From Sclerodactyla briareus (Eukaryota > Echinodermata > Holothuroidea > Dendrochirotida > Sclerodactylidae): a DNA stretch of 64,000 bases. The translations under genes were made by a program, and so were the position numbers. The notes under the pieces are model-generated. The model was given only the letters and a program-made list of their open reading frames with translations, was not told the origin of the DNA and made no database searches. This document shows positions 1 to 11,292 of this stretch, in pieces; within the stretch, counting starts at the first letter, position 1; every line of letters starts with the position of its first letter. Where the stretch lies: NCBI GenBank assembly GCA_026419785.1, contig JAODTK010001599.1, positions 186,001-250,000 on the forward strand. The letters run 5' to 3'.

Positions 1-1562
1 GGTCATTTCTACAACAGTGGTGTGGATTAGTTGTTGATGTGTTCTCTACTGAGGTCCATTGCACCCAGAGTACTTCAACAGTTCAGTGGTCAGTACACAT
101 GGCGTGGTCATTGCACTGGAGTGTGTTGGAGGAATTGTCTCTATATGATATACAACAAAAATAGTTCAGTGGATGTGAACAGTTGACTGGAAGGGTAAGG
201 GCACTTGGTGTTAATAGCAGTATTGCCCTGCAAACACAAGCCTTTGTTTCATTAGTGACTAGAAATAACAAAAAGATAATAAATTTACTTCTCTTCGTCC
301 AACATGACAACACAACGTAGCCTTATGGAAATAAATTTTGTATGCTACAACTGATGACAAGCCTTAATTAGTAGGCCAAGGACAAAAGGAAATCAATCCA
401 AATATTTGCCGTATTAGCACTACTCAACATTTGGTCTTAGAAATCTTGACTGGGAACGTTTCACTCATGGGTGAATAAAGGGAATTAGCAATTGATGTGT
501 GAATCAATGGGACGAGATTGATTTGGTTCCATGTGATGTCATGAACCGAAACAATCCAAGGTACATACACAAAAACTTGATGAGTTTGAAATCCAAATTT
601 GAGATTCCAATTGACATGTTCCTACTAATGTAGTTATACCATGAGGATCCTCATATAACAACAGGTATGCTCACATCCCTTCGACTATATCTTCATTGGA
701 ATTACAGGGGTGTATCATGCTCAATGTCAATTGTCATCTGAAAAAACCCTCCTCAAGCATATCCTCAGCTAGCTCCTGACTTCCAGCAACAGAACCCTTC
801 CTAACTGCTGTCTTAGACAAGCTGCTCACAACCCACCGCACAACCCGAGATCGCGTCGCACGGGTATTGCTAGGTAAGAATCAGGGAAATGTTGTAGACA
901 ACTCGAGTTCCTGATATAAATCTCCGTGGACGACCAGGCCCAAACCGCCGAGAAAATGAAAATCAGCGACTGATATGTTTGATTTCCTGTGGGAGGGTGG
1001 CTGTAATAATAGAATAGAGCACTTAAATAATGGAATTGCCTTCTAATCCTACGACGAGATCGGCGCTGTAAACGTGTAGCAACGGATCAGCGAGCAATCA
1101 GTCGTAATATTCAAGGAATATACCTGCCGGTCTGCCTTGTACAGCGGAGGCGAGCCTGGTAACAGAGGCGTAATGTGTAAATCAACTTGGGAACCGTACA
1201 CGGGTTATATGCGTTAGTAGATTTATTCGCGATATCGCCTTGTTAGGCTAACAGAGTGACATCCACACTGAATAGCGGAAAACAATCGTGGCATATGTCG
1301 TATGGGGCCGGACTGGGATTGGACTTCAAACTCAACAAGTCTGGACTCAAGCAGGGCGTGCTGTGTGAATGCTCAAGTTTACCACATACTACCATGTTTA
1401 CTGATGGTCCATAGTATAACTATAAGGAGTGTTAGATTTGATTCGGGTATAATCAGATCAGTGACAAGGTTTTGGAAAGCTAAAATTCCAGAGGAAGGAT
1501 GGATTTGAGAGTCAAATTTTGTCAGTGCCAGAATGGCCAAGTGTTAGTTAAAATCGATGAAC
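1..1562. other. Unrecognised stretch, no gene seen
   Basis: I see no domain, repeat family or convincing splice structure here. Open frames are short (76 codons or fewer) and compositionally ordinary. There is no simple repeat of note. Confidence 0.5.
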
Positions 1563-1612
1563 GGGGGGGACCAGCCGGTGGGGGGGGGGGAGGGGGGAGG
1601 GGGAGTAACTTC
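1563..1612. repeat. G-rich tract
   Basis: A nearly pure guanine run, interrupted by a few A, C and T residues, contains several GGGG blocks close together and could form a G-quadruplex on the + strand. It lies just upstream of the 323-bp duplication. Glycine-rich reading frames across it are by-products of the G run, not protein evidence. Confidence 0.7.
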
Positions 1613-1687
1613 GTCGGGAGGGCTCGGTACCGGAACCATTGCAAGATCAACGATCAACACACTTGCCGCTCACCCCCGGATTCACAC

Positions 1688-2322
1688 ATCCCGTTTGAAA
1701 AAATCACTTAAAGTCGGAGAATGTATAATTTTAAGGGGGACAAGAGAATACGAGTGGATCCAAGTGTCGATTATAGACCCCTCCCCGTCTAAGAAAATTC
1801 TGGCGCCGATCCCGATTCAGAATCCTCGAGGAAAAGGAAGCTATAGGGTAATGCCATTGTACGGTAAATGAGGCGCCATAACTCAGCTAGGTGCCGCTGG
1901 TTATTAAACCCGAAAGTTAGGTGGAACATTTATACATTGTCCTCGTGATGACCGTTGATGATTCCAGGGAGAGATGATTTGATAACGGTGTTATCATGGA
2001 CTACACCACGATCCCGTTTGAAAAAATCACTATAAAGTCGGAGAAATGTATAATTTCTAAGGGGACAAGAGAATAGAGTGGATCCAAGTGTCGATTATAG
2101 ACCCCTCCCCGTCTAGAAAATTCTGGCGCCGATCCCGATTCAGAATCCTCGAGGAAAAGGAAGCTATAGGGTAATGCCATTGTACGGTAAATGAGGCGCC
2201 ATAACTCAGCTAGGGTGCCGCTGGTTAAACCCGAAAGTTAGGTGGAACTATTTCTACATTGTCCATTCGTGATGACCGTTGATGATTCCAGGGAGAGATG
2301 ATTTGATAACGGTGTTCTCATG
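1688..2322. repeat. 323-bp tandem duplication (two copies)
   Basis: Copy 1 (1688-2010) and copy 2 (2011 to about 2322) both begin ATCCCGTTTGAAAAAATCAC and align over essentially their whole length. Both carry the blocks GTGGATCCAAGTGTCGATTA, TCTGGCGCCGATCCCGATTC and GATGACCGTTGATGATTCCA. The copies differ mainly by one- or two-base indels, often in short homopolymers, and rarely by substitutions. That pattern fits a very recent duplication read with noisy long reads, or an assembly artefact in which one locus was included twice. Confidence 0.9.
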
Positions 2323-2703
2323 ACTAAATAGACTGTTTTAGACTTTATACTCACCCTGTCGTGTAGATTACGAAGAAAATAACAATTGATTGAAAGTAGA
2401 GAAGTGAAAAAAAAAAAAATATTACGATTGACGCTTGCTTTACGTATTCAGGTTCTTGTTTAAATAGAGTAAAAAAGAAAGCATACCTTTTCTGTTTGCC
2501 TTATCATCTGATCATGAACCTAATTACTTATATGGGTTTCGATTATTCATATGATTGGTCGCCATGCATGTGTTTTCGATTCTACATGCTGACCAATAAC
2601 AGGTCACCCGATTACAGGATTCTACGTCTTTGTAATTCATCACGATGTTTTAATCTCTAATTAGACTGACATATTTTTGAATTCATGTTACGTATACGAC
2701 AAG
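2323..2703. other. AT-rich unrecognised stretch
   Basis: AT-rich sequence with a poly(A) run near 2409. I recognise no gene or repeat. Confidence 0.5.
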
Positions 2704-2812
2704 CACATGTATCAATTACGGTATGGTGAGCGACGGGTCCATATGGTCATCAATATCATATCTGCCGTGGAGTTTGTTTTTAGAGGCGATGAGGCGGGGG
2801 GGGGGGGGAGCT
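2704..2812 (+). repeat. Short dispersed repeat (paired with 5234-5345)
   Basis: This segment shares the order 'catgtatcaa ... atcaatatcatatct ... gtggagtt ... gaggcggg' with 5234-5345 in the same orientation. It ends in a run of about 12 G. Each of the pair lies near an R1 copy (2995-3245 and 4730-5110), so both may be outer parts of the same larger element. The family is unidentified. Confidence 0.45.
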
Positions 2813-2994
2813 TCTGCATGCATGAAGACCGATAAATAACGACAGACCTCGTGAACGCCCGCCTCATCCAGCATTATAGCCTATGTAAATATTATCATCA
2901 ACGGTGATGGTGAAACATGACTTCTGGCATCTAATTGGTACTTTTAATTATATTGATGGAATGAAAAACATCATGACAGACCGGATTTCAACCG

Positions 2995-3245
2995 GTACCC
3001 GTGCAAAGAGCCTCATCACTGAACAGTTCGGGGGAATAACCGAAAACGAGACCAACCCCCTCCATAGCAGTCATTGCGGCCTCATTTTAACATACACGTC
3101 ACGACTCTTCGAAATCGCAAGCAGTTCAATTCATTCCATCTTCTCGGATGTCAGGATGTGTTGTTGATAACTACGCGAGGAAACCTGTGAAGTTTTGTGA
3201 TGGTATGATGCTAGTTTTCGTCGGGGAGGTCCGGAGGGTTTTTCT
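2995..3245 (+). mobile_element. R1 dispersed repeat copy
   Basis: One of six related copies in this window (see also 4730, 25070, 33236, 35044 and 53655). The shared order is: GGGGGAAT, a 'gcggcctcattttaa' block, a 'gttgttgataa' block, then a stretch like 'aagttttgtgatggtatgatgctagttttcg', ending in 'ggggaggtccg'. No protein can be read from it. It is probably a short non-autonomous transposable element of unknown class. Confidence 0.5.
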
Positions 3246-3639
3246 CCACACGTCGAACTGCGAGTATACCCTCATGACATTCGGTATACCATATCATTAA
3301 ACTGTCCGTTAACAGACGTGTTGTGAAAATGACTCACTTCTGCTATTGCGCCAATACTACTTATGAGTCATGCAAGTTATGAGAGACCACAATAATGCAT
3401 CCATCACAAATCCATCACAAACCATGTATTATTTAACATCTGTAAAAACCTAACAATATGCAGGGGGAGCTTGAAAGACCTTGAAAAAAGTTTGACAAGG
3501 AATTTGAAAAGAATTTCATGTTACCCTTCATACCTTTGAGAATTTTGCGGTCTCACTGCTATCAAGACGAACCAGAATACAGTGCATTCACACTCGCGAA
3601 ATGAATTTCAATGTGGAAAGAATCTAAGCTAACATTAAA
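3246..3639. other. Unrecognised stretch
   Basis: No gene or repeat recognised. It includes a short local duplication of 'atccatcacaaa' near 3400. Confidence 0.5.
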
Positions 3640-4530
3640 GAGTGAATTTAAAGAAGTGGGATGGGTTACGTCGTCATTGTATCGGTCTTATACACCTTTG
3701 TGTTCAGTGGTTATCTGTTTACAAGGTTGTGTTCAGGACTTTGACCTCTATTGTCTTGACCTCAGATGAACTTGGAATTGGATCAGACCTAAAGACAATT
3801 TAGATCACCTACTCGACATGGCCAGCCCCCATACGGAGTATGAACTTGCTTTATGTTTGCATTTGGTAGTTATGAGATTTAAGGTTCTCAGATTTAGACT
3901 TCTACTAACCTCAGATGACCCTTGACCAGATCCAGAACAATAGCGAACTATCAACTACATATGGCAACCTACATACCGAGCATTTCACCTTTTTGTTCAC
4001 TCATGTTTGCACAGTTTGCAGTATTCGATCTATGTTGACCAAAGGACCCTGACCCTGAAACAATAGAGATAACAATAGGGTTGCATATAGCCAATCTACA
4101 TACTAAGTGTGAATCTCCTTACACGTTCGTGTCAATAGTTATCATATTCACAAGGTTTTCAGACTTTGTTCTCTGTTGACTTCAGGTGACCTGTATCAGA
4201 CCCCAAAACAACAGGGATCATCTACTCCATATTGTCAAGTACACACAAAGTATTATTGTAGACGTAGGGTTAGGGTATTGTATTGTAGTTATTGTGTTGA
4301 CAATGTTTTCGACTTATGTCACCCTATTAAATGTGAATGCTCTACACCTTGGTGGTTAAGAGTTATCGTGTCTACAAGGTTCTCAGACATCGACCTCTGT
4401 CCACCTCGGCGGGACCCCAAAACAATGGGGATCATCTATTTCATATTGCTAACCCACCTACCAAGTAATGAATATTCACACCTTTGCTGTCAAAAGTTAT
4501 CGTGTTTACAAGAGCTTGAGACACATACAT
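3640..4530 (+). repeat. Diverged tandem repeats, T family (TGACCTCAGRTGACC type)
   Basis: About six diverged units of roughly 130-140 bp. Each carries the order: 'cctttgtgtcaatagttatcgtg', 'tttacaaggtttt', 'cagactttgacctctgttgacctcagatgacc', 'gaccccaaaacaatagggatcatctact', 'ccaacctacataccaagtatgaa'. The anchors TTTACAAGG, GACCTC and AACAATAGGG recur at intervals through the array. Single copies of the same unit lie at 7615-7775, 35770-35885 (minus strand) and 60390-60500. A 154-codon frame that crosses the array is not convincing as a gene, because it is made of the repeat. Confidence 0.8.
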
Positions 4531-4729
4531 GCACACTTCACATATACATACACACCATGCACACGCATGAGAATGTCTTTCGCCTTTCTGGGTCCGAATC
4601 TTCCCCAAAACTTCGAAAACTTCCCACAATTGGCGCCTAAGATGGAATTCAGGTATATGATTGTACATTTTCCCCCTAACCTGGGAAGAATGTCGAACAC
4701 CTAGCCCAGGATAATTCGCGCAGATAATG

Positions 4730-5110
4730 TCTTCTCACTCAGCTCTGCAATTTGACTTACAATAAGCCAGTTCGGAGTTACAGTTAATGAGATGATAATG
4801 AATTTGATTGTGTCAGGTCATGTGGGAATAACCCGCATTCGAACGTTGAACGTACTACGTACAGTGTGCAGAACGATCTTTCGAAACTCTCCTCCCCGCT
4901 GAAAATTACGAATCCTGCCATCACGAAACTTCATAGATCCCACCCCCGTCTAACTTATCACATAACTCCGAAACATGGAATGTTGTTTTCAAACAGTGGT
5001 GAGAGTTCAAACATAAGCCGTAACGATATCGATATTGCTATGGGGGGAATCTGACCGAAGCTCTTCTATTCCCCCGAATGTTCTGTGGTGGAGCATGCGC
5101 AAAACTTAGA
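4730..5110 (-). mobile_element. R1 dispersed repeat copy (best preserved, inverted)
   Basis: Read on the minus strand this begins near a 'gcgcatgctccaccac' block, then GGGGGAATA, 'cagattccccccatag', 'cgttacggcttat', 'gaactctcaccac', then 'tatgaagtttcgtgatggc' and 'cgaaagatcgttctgcac', ending near 'acgttcaacgttcg'. The last two blocks match 25250-25340 almost word for word, which establishes the family. It is inverted relative to the other five copies. There is no coding potential. Confidence 0.6.
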
Positions 5111-5233
5111 CGACTACGAACTGGCTTATATGCCGCGGTGGCGCCCCAGATTACAATAAATCTTCATCTCCGTAATATTTATCGCAACAATGGTTTCATC
5201 CTTAATTAGAGGAACATGCTCTACATGGTATGA

Positions 5234-5345
5234 TATATGGCATGCACCTGTATCAACCAAACCGCGTAACATGGCATTTATTGGGCATTGATATCATATC
5301 TCGGCGGAGCTCGTTATTTAAGGCAGTGAAGCGGGAGTCTTCGGA
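5234..5345 (+). repeat. Short dispersed repeat (paired with 2704-2812)
   Basis: Direct-repeat partner of 2704-2812, sharing 'tgatatcatatct', 'ggcggagctcgtt' and 'ggcagtgaagcggg'. It lies just past the inverted R1 copy. Whether it is part of a larger R1 unit is uncertain. Confidence 0.4.
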
Positions 5346-6697
5346 TGGGGGGTACGATTGTAAAACTTCCGGGCTGATCCAAATGGTTCGTGAAGAACGT
5401 AGCTTTAATTATAATATACATACATACCGTACCATGATCAAACAAACGGTGGTGAATTTGACATATTTCTGACGCTGGCAAGATTTTGTGTGGGTTGCGT
5501 GAGCGTGCCGAAGAAAATGTCACGACAACACGGTGCGAGCGTGATCTACCGAGGAAAAAAGTGCAAAGACCAATCAAATAATCCCATTTGTTATTCCTGC
5601 GGTACGGTTGCATCTCATTTCTGTAGCTTACACTGCATGCTAGTCTCTTCGCTTTATTAAATCTGACTTGAACCATATTGTATTCAGTATGAATTCCGAT
5701 AATCCGGTGTGCATATTAGTCCAATAATATTTCGATATCGGGGTGTGAAAGTCAAACATGTCGCGAGGAACAATGCATGATTGCATGAAGACGTTGAACA
5801 AAAATACGCAGTGGACAGAAACAAAAAATTTTTCGTACAATATGATAATATAATTAACTTTGTTTTCGTTTCGTTTTTACGTTCTACTAGGAGGGCCTAC
5901 CTGGAAATCTGAACCTCAGCTGATATGGGTGTGACTGCTAATAATCGCACAATATATAGATTACGACTAATTGGCACAACTCGGGAGAATGCGCAAGCTG
6001 TGTTCACAAGAATGTCAAAATTTGTGTATTTATTCTTAACTTTATCTGTTATACCGTAATCGGCATCCGGATAATTGAGTCTTACGAAATTGTCGACAAA
6101 ATATGAGAGCAGCTTATTTACGTTGTTTGTTAATATCCCCGTCTTACATCAAGTTGCAAAATGTGAGTAATAAAAATGAGGTAATTAATCTAAATAAGTA
6201 GCTCAATTTAACAAGGCAGCATGCATATGCTCGAATCTCGGTCTCCGATAAATGGAGTGGAGATTAGGCATGTTTAGGCCTCTTCATGTGTCCAGTTCGA
6301 AATCCGTTGCATGCATGGATCTTCATACAAATAACCAAATTCCATCGAACACGCTTTTTTCACGCTTTTTTTTTTTGACTTGTGTGTCTAGTCTGGTGCG
6401 ATCATCTCTGAAATGTATCGAGCAAAACAAGGGAGGCCGGAGAGGGAATTAGAGTCCAATGAAATGTATAGGCCTACTGCCTAACACTAGCCTTCGGAGC
6501 AGAAGGGACGCGACGATTCGTGCGTGAACCACTGAGGCAGGCATACCAACACGAAGTGCGCTCGTATTGACATCTCTCTATCTCGGGTGAATCGAAGTGA
6601 TGACTAAACCCAGTGCAGTGAGGCTTAGAATGAGTGATATAATAGTTCCGTACTGACAGCCCAGAAGCAATAGTATAGCGCGGGAGTGACGAGGATC
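5346..6697. other. Unrecognised stretch
   Basis: No domain or repeat family recognised; the frames are short. One TAGGCCTA octamer is at 6469-6476, and a T-rich run is at 6356-6377. Confidence 0.5.
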
Positions 6698-7165
6698 ACA
6701 GTGTTGATTTGATTGCTACGGAAGCCAATTTGACTCATCGAGGAACCCTAACCGAATTTTTGATCGTGGATGAGCACCGGCGACGACTCGCCTTCTCTTC
6801 TCGACTAGTGCTCAGATGATATCGAGGCAGAGTGACACCAATCCCTGCTCCCGAGACCGCAATTTTACGTCCCCATCCGACGGACGATCAGTGAACTCCA
6901 GGACCTGACTGCCTGACCACTTTCTCACAACCTGGAGGAGCGGAAGATGTTCGACGCGACTGCTCACAGCCGACCGACGAGACCCATTGCAAGTGCCCCC
7001 GGAACAACCCCACGAAATTATCAACAGCAGGACCAGGATCCTAAGACCAGGAACACGCCCGTCGAACTGCCAGTGCAGCCACTTCAGAAAAACGCCCGGT
7101 GCTGGTCGGCTGGAATCGAACCCGGGACCAGTTTCATTGCACAGCGACACTGATACCTGCTTTTC
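6698..7165 (-). mobile_element. SINE-A copy: tRNA-derived SINE
   Basis: Read on the minus strand, the element starts near 7165 with a tRNA-like head whose B-box reads GGTTCGATTCC (close to the RNA polymerase III consensus GGTTCGAANCC). The body contains 'tcctggagttcactgatcgtc', 'gatggggac', 'gggagcaggg', 'atcatctgagcactagtcga' and 'gtgctcatccacgatca'. The same ordered blocks occur at 25885-26190, 35400-35785 and 49740-50262. The reading frames that overlap it are not genes. As a SINE it would be transcribed by polymerase III and mobilised by a LINE. Confidence 0.75.
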
Positions 7166-7614
7166 TAATTCTGATCCGCCTAACATGGAAGGATTTAGGT
7201 GTCGTCCCTGCGACTGTCAGATGAGGCACTAGTTGAACTAGCAGTATAGGAGATTAAGAAGAGATTAACGAAAGACGGGATGACTAACATAGAATGCTAT
7301 GATCATCAAAGAGGCTGAAGCTCCTCATAAAGACGATTACCACTGTCACAGGGAACCAGTATAGGGGGGTGTTAGCGAGGTTTAATACCAGAAAGCCAAA
7401 AGACAAAGCGGTTGCTTGATTCATCTCTGATAACCTACGTCCGGACAACAGGGGAACGGGGAAGTATACCATCTCATTATGGGCCACATATTACAGTTCT
7501 CACAAATCTGCCGAAATATTGATTTTTCACAAAACTTATATTTCTTACGAAAAATGACCTCTAAAAACGATAGGTTCTTCTCAAAGGAAAGCTTCACGTT
7601 CTAGACTTTTCTTC
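7166..7614. other. Unrecognised stretch
   Basis: No gene or repeat recognised. Confidence 0.5.
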
Positions 7615-7775
7615 ACAAGGAGTTCATACCTTGACCTCTGGTAACCTCAGATGACCTCTACACTGACCCGTAACAATACCAACTCAATATGGGAAACATT
7701 CATACCACAAGTATGAGCTTCATCACCAACTCAGACCTTTTAGTTATCGTGTGTAACAATCGGGTTTGTCATTAA
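7615..7775 (+). repeat. Single T-family repeat unit
   Basis: It carries 'ccttgacctctggtaacctcagatgacc', 'aacaataccaactcaatatggg', 'cataccacaagtatgag' and 'tagttatcgtg', in the same order as the array at 3640-4530. It is a solitary diverged copy. Confidence 0.7.
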
Positions 7776-7795
7776 AAATCGGCCTAATCTCGAGG

Positions 7796-7875
7796 GTGAT
7801 TATGTCGCTCAGTTGGTAAAACTCCAGCTTGAGATCAATAAGATCGCGAGTTTAGGACCATTCTAAGCCTGTCTG
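7796..7875 (+). mobile_element. tRNA-like SINE head (SINE-B-like)
   Basis: The segment has an A-box-like block, GCTCAGTTGGTAAAACTC, and about 40 bp later a B-box-like block, GCGAGTTTAGGACC. The spacing and words resemble the heads of the SINE-B copies at 21484 and 32828. The sequence after it is not clearly the SINE-B body, so this may be a truncated or different SINE. A functional tRNA gene is unlikely because no paired acceptor stem is evident. Confidence 0.4.
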
Positions 7876-8150
7876 AATTTTCTTCTGCGCATCAGGCAGT
7901 GACGCTGACAAAGTCCACTCGTCAAAAAAAGTTCGTCCATTTTTCGTGCTACACTTAAACAAAACTACTGGATCAGACTGACCCTGCAGAATTTGGTTAA
8001 AGAGGGACACCAAACCAATTTTGGTAAGTTTCGACACGATTTGCCTTTCCGAATGTACTAACCTAAGAACGGGGTGGTTTTGTAGTCCTCCACATTGTGG
8101 GTCTAGCCAGGCGCGTACTAGCGCGTACCGAGGATATCGTCTTGGGGATT

Positions 8151-8171
8151 GGGGGGGGGGGGGGGGGGGGG
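8151..8171. repeat. Poly(G)21 tract
   Basis: An uninterrupted run of 21 G on the + strand, one of the two longest in the window. Confidence 0.95.
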
Positions 8172-10040
8172 TTGATTCGGAAACCCAAGGAGGTGCGCCT
8201 TTATAAAGGGCCTCAACCTCCTTATTGGCAAACAAGTACAAATTATGGGCCTCTAGACACATGCTGCTGGCAATATTTCATCGGTCCTTTTCATCGTTCC
8301 TCGCATATTTTGTGAAGGATAGCAAACGATGCGTTGTCCGTACAAAAGATCCTCAATTCAACAAAAATTGACCATTGCTCCAACCGAGTGTTTGTTTATT
8401 GATTTTATTTCTTTTATTACCGTGCGACATAATTTACTTTAAATTGTGTGGGCCAAATATCGATATTCTTGAAGTCGCAATTTTATTTATTTGTATTCAC
8501 TGGTCAGTCAGGGAGAATCCTTAGAACTGGCAATTCCGATCGTCTCCTCAGACAATTTGTGATATGGTGAACGTTATATAGGCCTACTTCACGCAGCCGC
8601 CGTTTTCACTATTGTAGATCATTCTCCTCGCACGTCATTCATTAAGTCGGAAGAGTAATTGAGTACACGTAAACGCACTTCATACTGGTGTGGGGAAACA
8701 ATACATTTCAAGTTCGAATAAATATTTTCACGAAATTAGGAAGAAATCTTAATGATGTAATAAATGCATTAATTAGTTAATGCATTTCGCGTTTGTATAT
8801 AGCTACAGAAATATATGTGTGAATACACTAACAGGATAGTCAAATAATCTACAGCTCAGTTATCCCTATCACACTGGTGCTGTATGTCAGTACGTATCAT
8901 AGTGACTGCGCTATACAGTACGGAATGTGTCCTCAACTGAATGAAACGAGTGATGTAAGTCTAATTTTAAAATCCTTCTCGCTATGCTCGAATAATTGAA
9001 AGACGGCGTGGTGAACTGCTTTTGGGCTAGCTTTTTGTAATACATGAACACCTTGCATGAATAATGCAGTTCCTATTTCCTACGATTTTCCGGGCATTCC
9101 CAGTTTTTCCAGACAATAACATGGCGGTACGCAACTGCGATATGCACTGATGCGGGTAATATTTACAAGATGGCGGGCGCCCATGTATTACGAATTGTTA
9201 GAAGGGGCAATTATGACGATTGTTAGAAGTGAAGAATCTCCCTGACTGGTAGTATAAATTATGTTTTCAAGAAATTGCGTTTGTTGAAATGTCAAACACG
9301 ACCATCCGGAAACGGTAAAAATGGGTCATGTGATATACAACCCTGTAACGAAGCCTATGCAGCCTTTGTCAACATTACTTGCATGAATTGCAGTTCGATT
9401 AGCTATTTCTTACTATTCGCACCATTTTAGTGGAACTGTATTTTTCATATAATGGATATGAGTATAAGTAAACCGATCACCATTGCAACGCCACTCGTCA
9501 GTCTGTCTCAATATCTGTATGCATGACTTCAAAAGCAAAATAATAAAAACAAATTAAAAAAAACTTAACATAACCGAAATTCCATTTTGTGGTTAGTTGA
9601 TGGTTTCAGACGTGGCCGACAGCGCAGACCAGCATAGAGCATGTCTTCGCCACCTAATTTATTCGCTTTCAAACTGGTGGATTAGTCTTGTCACGTGTAT
9701 TAGTATTTTAATCAAGACGGAGTGCACGTATTAGCTCACTCGCAGACAGCAATTGTCACTTTTAATCAGCGACCTTGTTGACGGCACACACGGATGGATT
9801 CCGGGCCTCGTGTAGGTGTCATGAGACATGTCTGTCGAGACAGAATATCAACTAGCATAAATATTATAGATTTACTAATGTCAGGATAATAACTCGCAGA
9901 GACACGAAACAAACATGCATCATTTTCGTCGGTGAAGACCTGCAAGGTGACATACGTGAAATTATTCAGAGAAACCTCGTACACAGACGGAACATGCACG
10001 TTCCGGGCGTGAACTAAATTTCCTCTTCCCCGTTAACAGG
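8172..10040. other. Unrecognised stretch
   Basis: No gene, domain or repeat family recognised over about 1.9 kb. One TAGGCCTA octamer is at 8579-8586, and AT-rich sequence lies near 8730-8800 and 9535-9570. Confidence 0.5.
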
Positions 10041-10044
10041 TTAA

Positions 10045-11288
10045 AGCGCTGTTCACACTTGTGCGATAAAAATGTCGTACGATAATTTTATCGGACTCGT
10101 CGGCGCCTAACTTAACGGAGAAAGTAGTGGGATTTTAGTTTGATAGAAGCACAAGTTTTTTCCCCTTTTGTCGCTTCAGGCGGGGAAAAACTAGCCTGTC
10201 GGCAGAGTTTTTGAGTACCAGTAATTGTAATTTCAAAGCAATCGAAGCTTTTGTTTTCCGTATTTTGTAGGAGGCGTGGAGAGGCGCAATTGGCGATCAC
10301 GAATCAGACAGCTGACTTCACCATCCCGCCTACCCTTTCGTTAGACCCCCAGTCTTAATTTAGCATCGGTACCATAATACGGCGAAGTGAGGTATCCAAG
10401 AAAGCATTGAGTCAATTAAGTCAATTCAGCCATTGAGGCTTAAGTTTGAGCTTGGTTACTCTGCTAAACAACGATGTAAAAGAATCTACGGCTCCACCGG
10501 TGTACCTTACTACTTTCCTCACTGAACTACAAGACATCATAACTTGGAGTTAAACGACTTGCCCCCCCCCCTATAGCTTTTTCCGTTGCTTCTTCCGTTT
10601 GAATTCCCGCCTCTTTCTTCATATGATGGTAAGGGTGAATTTTCCTTCAATCCGTCAGCTGCGGATCGAGACCCTCTGAAAAAACCCTTCCTACCTCTCT
10701 CAAACAGCCATAACACCCCCTCCGCCGACCACTCACTACAACCGCATATCGCCTTCCTTTTGGCTGGCACTGATACTTCTTGGGCGCCGTAGACACATGA
10801 ACCCTTCCCATCACTCACTGGTCACGGTACTATCGTATATGGGGATGGCTCATGGATTCGAACTGAATAATGGTTTCGTAGTCCCGTGCATGGCGGCAGA
10901 AAGGGCCGAGAAGCTCATTCAGAGCCAATGTCTCCCCGGATACTCACTACCCAAAACATTCACCAAAACCCTGTATTTCACTAAAACACACTTTTTCACG
11001 CTAAATGTCCCCCCTAGCGTTTTGGCGTTTCCCATACTCTTTGCAGAATTGCCGCAAGTCTATCCTGCATTGCGCAATTTATCGCATCCGAATAAATTTT
11101 TTTATCGTACGATAAAAAGTTAAATATGGTCAACTCGCGTCACCCATAAATTTATCGTATCGTAACGTATCGTCTCGTATCGTATCGCACAGGTGTGAAC
11201 ACTCCTATTGAAAATAACACTTTTTACTCGACGTCCGATAGATTTATCGTATTGTATCGTACGTATCGGTATTCCCAGTGGAACGCCC
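10045..11288 (+). mobile_element. TTAA element, copy A
   Basis: About 1.24 kb. It aligns along its whole length with copy B: 'gtagtgggattttag', 'cggcagag', 'tgtaggaggcgtggag', 'cccagtctt', 'agcatcggta', 'ctcactggtcacgg', 'catggcggca', 'gccgagaagctcattcag', 'ctgcattgcgcaattta' and 'tgaaaataacactttt' occur in the same order in both. The right end is degraded (GTGGAACGCCC before TTAC). An internal copy of the terminal sequence, 'atcgcacaggtgtgaac', sits near 11187, so the right end has repeated terminal motifs. Open frames inside are short. Confidence 0.7.
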
Positions 11289-11292
11289 TTAC

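Noticed and set aside
3640-4530. CRISPR array
   Set aside because: Units of about 135 bp are diverged throughout with no constant repeat and unique spacers of fixed length, and the context is eukaryotic.
4176-4640. 154-codon + strand frame
   Set aside because: It lies across the T-family tandem repeats; composition is explained by the repeat and no domain is seen.
6812-7186. 124-codon minus-strand frame with a proline/leucine-rich look
   Set aside because: It is the SINE-A body read through; the same sequence recurs at three other places without an open frame.
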